Positions 21,014 through 24,008 of a stretch of 24,008 bases of DNA are shown piece by piece. Under the pieces are notes generated by a model, which did no database searches, was not told the origin of the DNA, and was given only the letters and a program-made list of their open reading frames with translations. This DNA is from a virus, in the IMG/VR virus record IMGVR_UViG_3300042516_003337, positions 1 through 24,008 of that record, one strand, 5' to 3'. How positions within the stretch are numbered: the first letter of the stretch is position 1; every line of letters begins with the position of its first letter. The position numbers and the translations under genes were made by a program.

Positions 21014-24008
21014 CCAAGAAAATATTTTAGTAGAATTTGATTACAATAACATTATTGTAATAGACCCGAACAAAGTAATTGACGAAAACGGGGCGGCTAA
21101 AGAACGCCTTGTTAGACATGAAGATTTGGTTATGTATGCTAATTTGGAATGTAAGGTTTTACCAAGAACAAAATTAGCGGTTGGAGTTGATAATAGAGAC
21201 GCGATACAAACAGTATCGGTTGCGTCAATTAACTTTTTAAAACCTGGAGGTAAAACATTTTTAGATAATAGTTACACTGATGAAATAACAGGTAAAGATA
21301 CTCTTAAAGGAGAGGGAGTTAATCAACCTAAATCCACCTCAATATCTAACCCCAAAAAAGATGACGACTTTTTTATCAGACAGACTATAACTTCAGGTGG
21401 AAAACCTGGTGCGGTTGACAATGGGTTGTTAGGGATAATGAACATCTCAATTAAAACAAATACGGCATTCACCCCTAAAATTACTGTGAGACTTGTCGAT
21501 ATTAAAGGTAGAGCCTTATTTGAAGGGGCGGATAATTCTCCATACGCGGCCTTTTTTAATTTACCATACCCAACCTTTTATCTAACTATTAAAGGATTTT
21601 ATGGTAAAGCCGTTAGGTTGGCATTGATGTTAAATAGTTTTACCTCTTCCTATAACTCATATTCAGGAAATTTTGATATAACATTAGAGTTTTACACTTA
21701 CAAATATACAGTACTCAAAGAAATTAGTATGGGATATTTGTTAGCAACTCCTCACATGTATAAATCAAGAGTTAAAATACAAACATTACAAGGTAACGCT
21801 TCTCAGTTTTCACCTGTTGATGATGCGATTGTTGAAAGAGGGTATCAAAAAGTTAAGGAAATGTATAGCGAATATAAGTCCAAAGGATTAATTCCTGAGG
21901 ATTTTCCTGAAATTACGGTTATACAAATGAAAGACAGAATTGAAAATTTTGTCAAAAATGTATTAGATTCTTTTACAAAAGAAAATTTAGACCCTTTAAC
22001 TTATTGTGAAGATTACCAAAAATCATTAAATAATTTTGGTAAGGAAGTATACTACGCTGCGGGTTCGTCTTGGATTGATAAATATTTGGATAAAAAAAAT
22101 GTATTTGTTTTAAACGATAAAAATAAAACAACAGTTTATCCTTTTAAAGAAGAATTTAAATCAAAACAAAAACAAGAAGAAGTTGCAATTCCTGAATTAA
22201 AAAAAATAATCGAAAAATATAAAAAGATACTTGAGGAAAATCCTACGGTAGGTAAGGAAGGGAAATATACGATTAACGGAAAAACAAAACAAATATCAAT
22301 TCCATTTACTCCTATATCATACGACATTTTTCCAAAGGAGATTAATTTTTCTGATATTGACATAAAACAAACTTATACTGTTGTTAAAGGTAAAAAAGAA
22401 CCTTCTCAGCAAGAGTTAGATAGTTTTTCAGCCGAGTTACAAAAACAAAATTACTTAGGGTCTGCTAGTGTAAAAACTTCGGATGGTGATAAAACTCCTA
22501 AAGTTATTTATTATGTATTTGAAGGTCCTAATACTTTTGTTGATTACATTGATAAGATGGGTAAAGCTTTAAAGGCATATAGAGAAGAAATTGAAGCTGA
22601 ACTGACAAAAGCGTTGTCTAATTTATTAGAAAACAAAAATAGTGGTATTGGATTTATTCCTAACATCAGAAATGTTTTGGCGGTGTTTTTTGCTAATGGT
22701 GAAGCTTTCTTACGATTAATGGACGATGTTCATAGAGATGCTTGGGAACAAAGAGATAATAAAATTAGGAAGAGTGTTATTTTTGATAAACAAGTTGGTG
22801 GGGCTAGCCAAGATAATCTAAGTTCGGGTGTTGATGAAGAGGTACCAGTATACCCATGGCCTCAATTAATTGTTGAAACAACAGGAGAAAATGGTCAAGA
22901 AAAATATGAAATCAGATATCCTGGTGATAGTAGTATTATTAGTAGAACTAAAGGTTATCTATATGATGTGTGGCCCGAAATTGAATTTGTTGAAGAATTT
23001 ATTAAAGGGTTTGTTGAAAGAACCCTTCCACCTGCCGATTTGACTGCAAATTTTAACGAAACAACTGAACCACAACGAGTTACGTTAGATGCAATTGAAT
23101 TTCCTATAGGTAATGATGTATTCTCTAATAAAGAAGAAGTAAAATATTTTTATGAAATATATGAAAGAATATTGTTGACATCTTTCTACTCAAGATTATC
23201 AAGAACTAACACATTAATATCTGACTCCGATAAAATAACAAACTTAATAGCCGAATGTGAAAATTTAAACATTGTAAAAAGTTTATCTAACGATAATCCA
23301 TTTATAATTCAAAAATTAAAAGATTATGGTTTTAACGCAACAAATTTTACAATAATTCTAAGACAGTTTTCAAATCAGGGAATTGGGGAGAGTTGGCAAA
23401 ATTACATTAGAGGGATATTCAATACAAAATATATTAAAAATAAAGTTGAAAATTCTAGTTTTGAATTTTTAGATATTAGTCTTTTTAATAAAACTAATAC
23501 ACAACCATTAGTTTCATTACCAAATGAAAACGAGTTTGTTGAATATATTGATAACTCAACAACATCAAATAAATTTGATATGTTAGATATTTTTCCATTT
23601 ACTAATAGTAATTGGGATAAAAAATATTTGGCTAATGGTACGACAATTCTAAAATCCGAAAACAGTTTTAACACAACTAAGACACTTACCTTTGATACAG
23701 GTAAAAAAGTTATTTGTAGTTTTCCTTCTGATTTATCGGTTGAAAAAGTAAGACCTATTACAAATTTTATTTATAATGAGGTAAATCAACCTAATGTAAC
23801 TTATACGACAGATTTAAAAGTATTTTATGAAGCTAGAGGTTACAATTTACAATTACCAACTGAAGGTGACATAAAATATGTTGATTATGCTGGGTATGTA
23901 AGTAGTATCCAAACGACTTCAATTTTTAATACCCCATATTTTATAAATTCAATACAAAAAGGGGTTGATAATTTTAGAGATAACCTTGAATATCCATTTG
24001 TTGAAGCG
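21003..24008 (+). CDS. Very large baseplate protein (partial, C-terminus off the right edge)
   Basis: The frame is open from ATG 21003 to the end, 1002 codons without a stop. The first 100 residues are a beta-rich ENILVEFDYNNIIVIDPNKV section. Then come KPGAVDNGLLGIMNISIKTN, ITVRLVDIKGRALFEGADNS and YAAFFNLPYPTFYLTIKGFY, followed by SYNSYSGNFDITLEFYTYKY. The same 'G.....LFe....SPy..fF.lP.P.F.Ltikg.yGk.v' arrangement is found, as I recall, in large structural proteins of big phages and fits a baseplate protein. The middle is helical and Lys/Glu-rich (KIIEKYKKILEENP), then DAWEQRDNKI and VPVYPWPQLIVETTG. It overlaps the gp53-like gene by 11 nt and has no promoter-like box of its own. I cannot tie it to a numbered T4 gene; it could be a wedge core component in the role of gp6. 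Confidence 0.75.
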   Translation, partial: MADNQENILVEFDYNNIIVIDPNKVIDENGAAKERLVRHEDLVMYANLECKVLPRTKLAVGVDNRDAIQTVSVASINFLKPGGKTFLDNSYTDEITGKDTLKGEGVNQPKSTSISNPKKDDDFFIRQTITSGGKPGAVDNGLLGIMNISIKTNTAFTPKITVRLVDIKGRALFEGADNSPYAAFFNLPYPTFYLTIKGFYGKAVRLALMLNSFTSSYNSYSGNFDITLEFYTYKYTVLKEISMGYLLATPHMYKSRVKIQTLQGNASQFSPVDDAIVERGYQKVKEMYSEYKSKGLIPEDFPEITVIQMKDRIENFVKNVLDSFTKENLDPLTYCEDYQKSLNNFGKEVYYAAGSSWIDKYLDKKNVFVLNDKNKTTVYPFKEEFKSKQKQEEVAIPELKKIIEKYKKILEENPTVGKEGKYTINGKTKQISIPFTPISYDIFPKEINFSDIDIKQTYTVVKGKKEPSQQELDSFSAELQKQNYLGSASVKTSDGDKTPKVIYYVFEGPNTFVDYIDKMGKALKAYREEIEAELTKALSNLLENKNSGIGFIPNIRNVLAVFFANGEAFLRLMDDVHRDAWEQRDNKIRKSVIFDKQVGGASQDNLSSGVDEEVPVYPWPQLIVETTGENGQEKYEIRYPGDSSIISRTKGYLYDVWPEIEFVEEFIKGFVERTLPPADLTANFNETTEPQRVTLDAIEFPIGNDVFSNKEEVKYFYEIYERILLTSFYSRLSRTNTLISDSDKITNLIAECENLNIVKSLSNDNPFIIQKLKDYGFNATNFTIILRQFSNQGIGESWQNYIRGIFNTKYIKNKVENSSFEFLDISLFNKTNTQPLVSLPNENEFVEYIDNSTTSNKFDMLDIFPFTNSNWDKKYLANGTTILKSENSFNTTKTLTFDTGKKVICSFPSDLSVEKVRPITNFIYNEVNQPNVTYTTDLKVFYEARGYNLQLPTEGDIKYVDYAGYVSSIQTTSIFNTPYFINSIQKGVDNFRDNLEYPFVEA

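Noticed and set aside
22136-22363. 75-codon minus-strand open frame
   Set aside because: Mirror of the Lys/Glu-rich helix of the large baseplate gene.
1-24008. tRNA genes, CRISPR arrays, insertion sequences, integrase or attachment sites
   Set aside because: Looked for cloverleaf-like segments, regularly spaced repeats, transposase motifs and long inverted repeats; none seen.

Overview
The window looks like the neck and tail region of a large T4-like myovirus genome, very AT-rich. The host is probably a member of the Bacteroidota. Three things suggest this: the gene set (contractile sheath, gp19-type tube, tape measure, gp53-type and hub-like baseplate proteins), the absence of Shine-Dalgarno sequences (starts are preceded by A/T-rich tracts), and Thr/Pro-rich linkers such as TTTTT-V-P in two virion proteins. 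All names rest on reading motifs by eye; no database search was possible.

Layout. 1-4037, minus strand: a GTG-initiated SNF2-family helicase, then a protein joining a complete Mn-type superoxide dismutase to a second domain ending in a nuclease-like module, then a partial structural protein resembling neck protein gp13. 4089-7424, plus strand: four genes coupled by overlapping stop/start codons. These are a gp14-like neck protein, a 98-residue protein, a 496-residue protein with a zinc ribbon, and a gp15-like tail terminator/sheath stabiliser. 7421-7582, minus: a small ribbon-helix-helix-like protein. 7708-12506, plus: an enlarged sheath (1110 aa), a HAD-type phosphatase and the tail tube; sheath and tube are each followed by a clear intrinsic terminator. 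12573-15573: a mini zinc-binding protein, a gp26-like baseplate/chaperone protein with a probable frameshifted C-terminal extension, and the tape measure. 15600-24008: a giant hub/tube-initiator-like protein with an internal OmpA-like domain, a gp53-like LysM baseplate protein, and a very large baseplate protein running off the right edge.

How the genes work together. The neck proteins close the head and cap the tail. The tape measure sets tail length with its chaperone, the sheath contracts around the tube, and the baseplate proteins nucleate the tube and touch the cell wall (OmpA-like and LysM-like folds both suggest peptidoglycan contact). A repeated TATTTATA/C box stands upstream of eight genes on both strands, with a one-mismatch copy before a ninth, and is the likely phage-specific promoter element.

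The most unusual feature is a pair of enzyme-like proteins lodged among the neck genes. The dismutase fusion and the zinc-ribbon protein share a C-terminal GGVD...QIKP module that looks like a PD-(D/E)XK nuclease core. The zinc-ribbon protein and its 98-residue neighbour share an N-terminal M-(K/N)-I-x-I-T-E-x-Q tag. The tag, and the dismutase leader, contain (L/I)-x-E triplets like those cut by the T4 prohead protease. This raises the possibility that they are cargo packaged in the capsid and delivered with the DNA.
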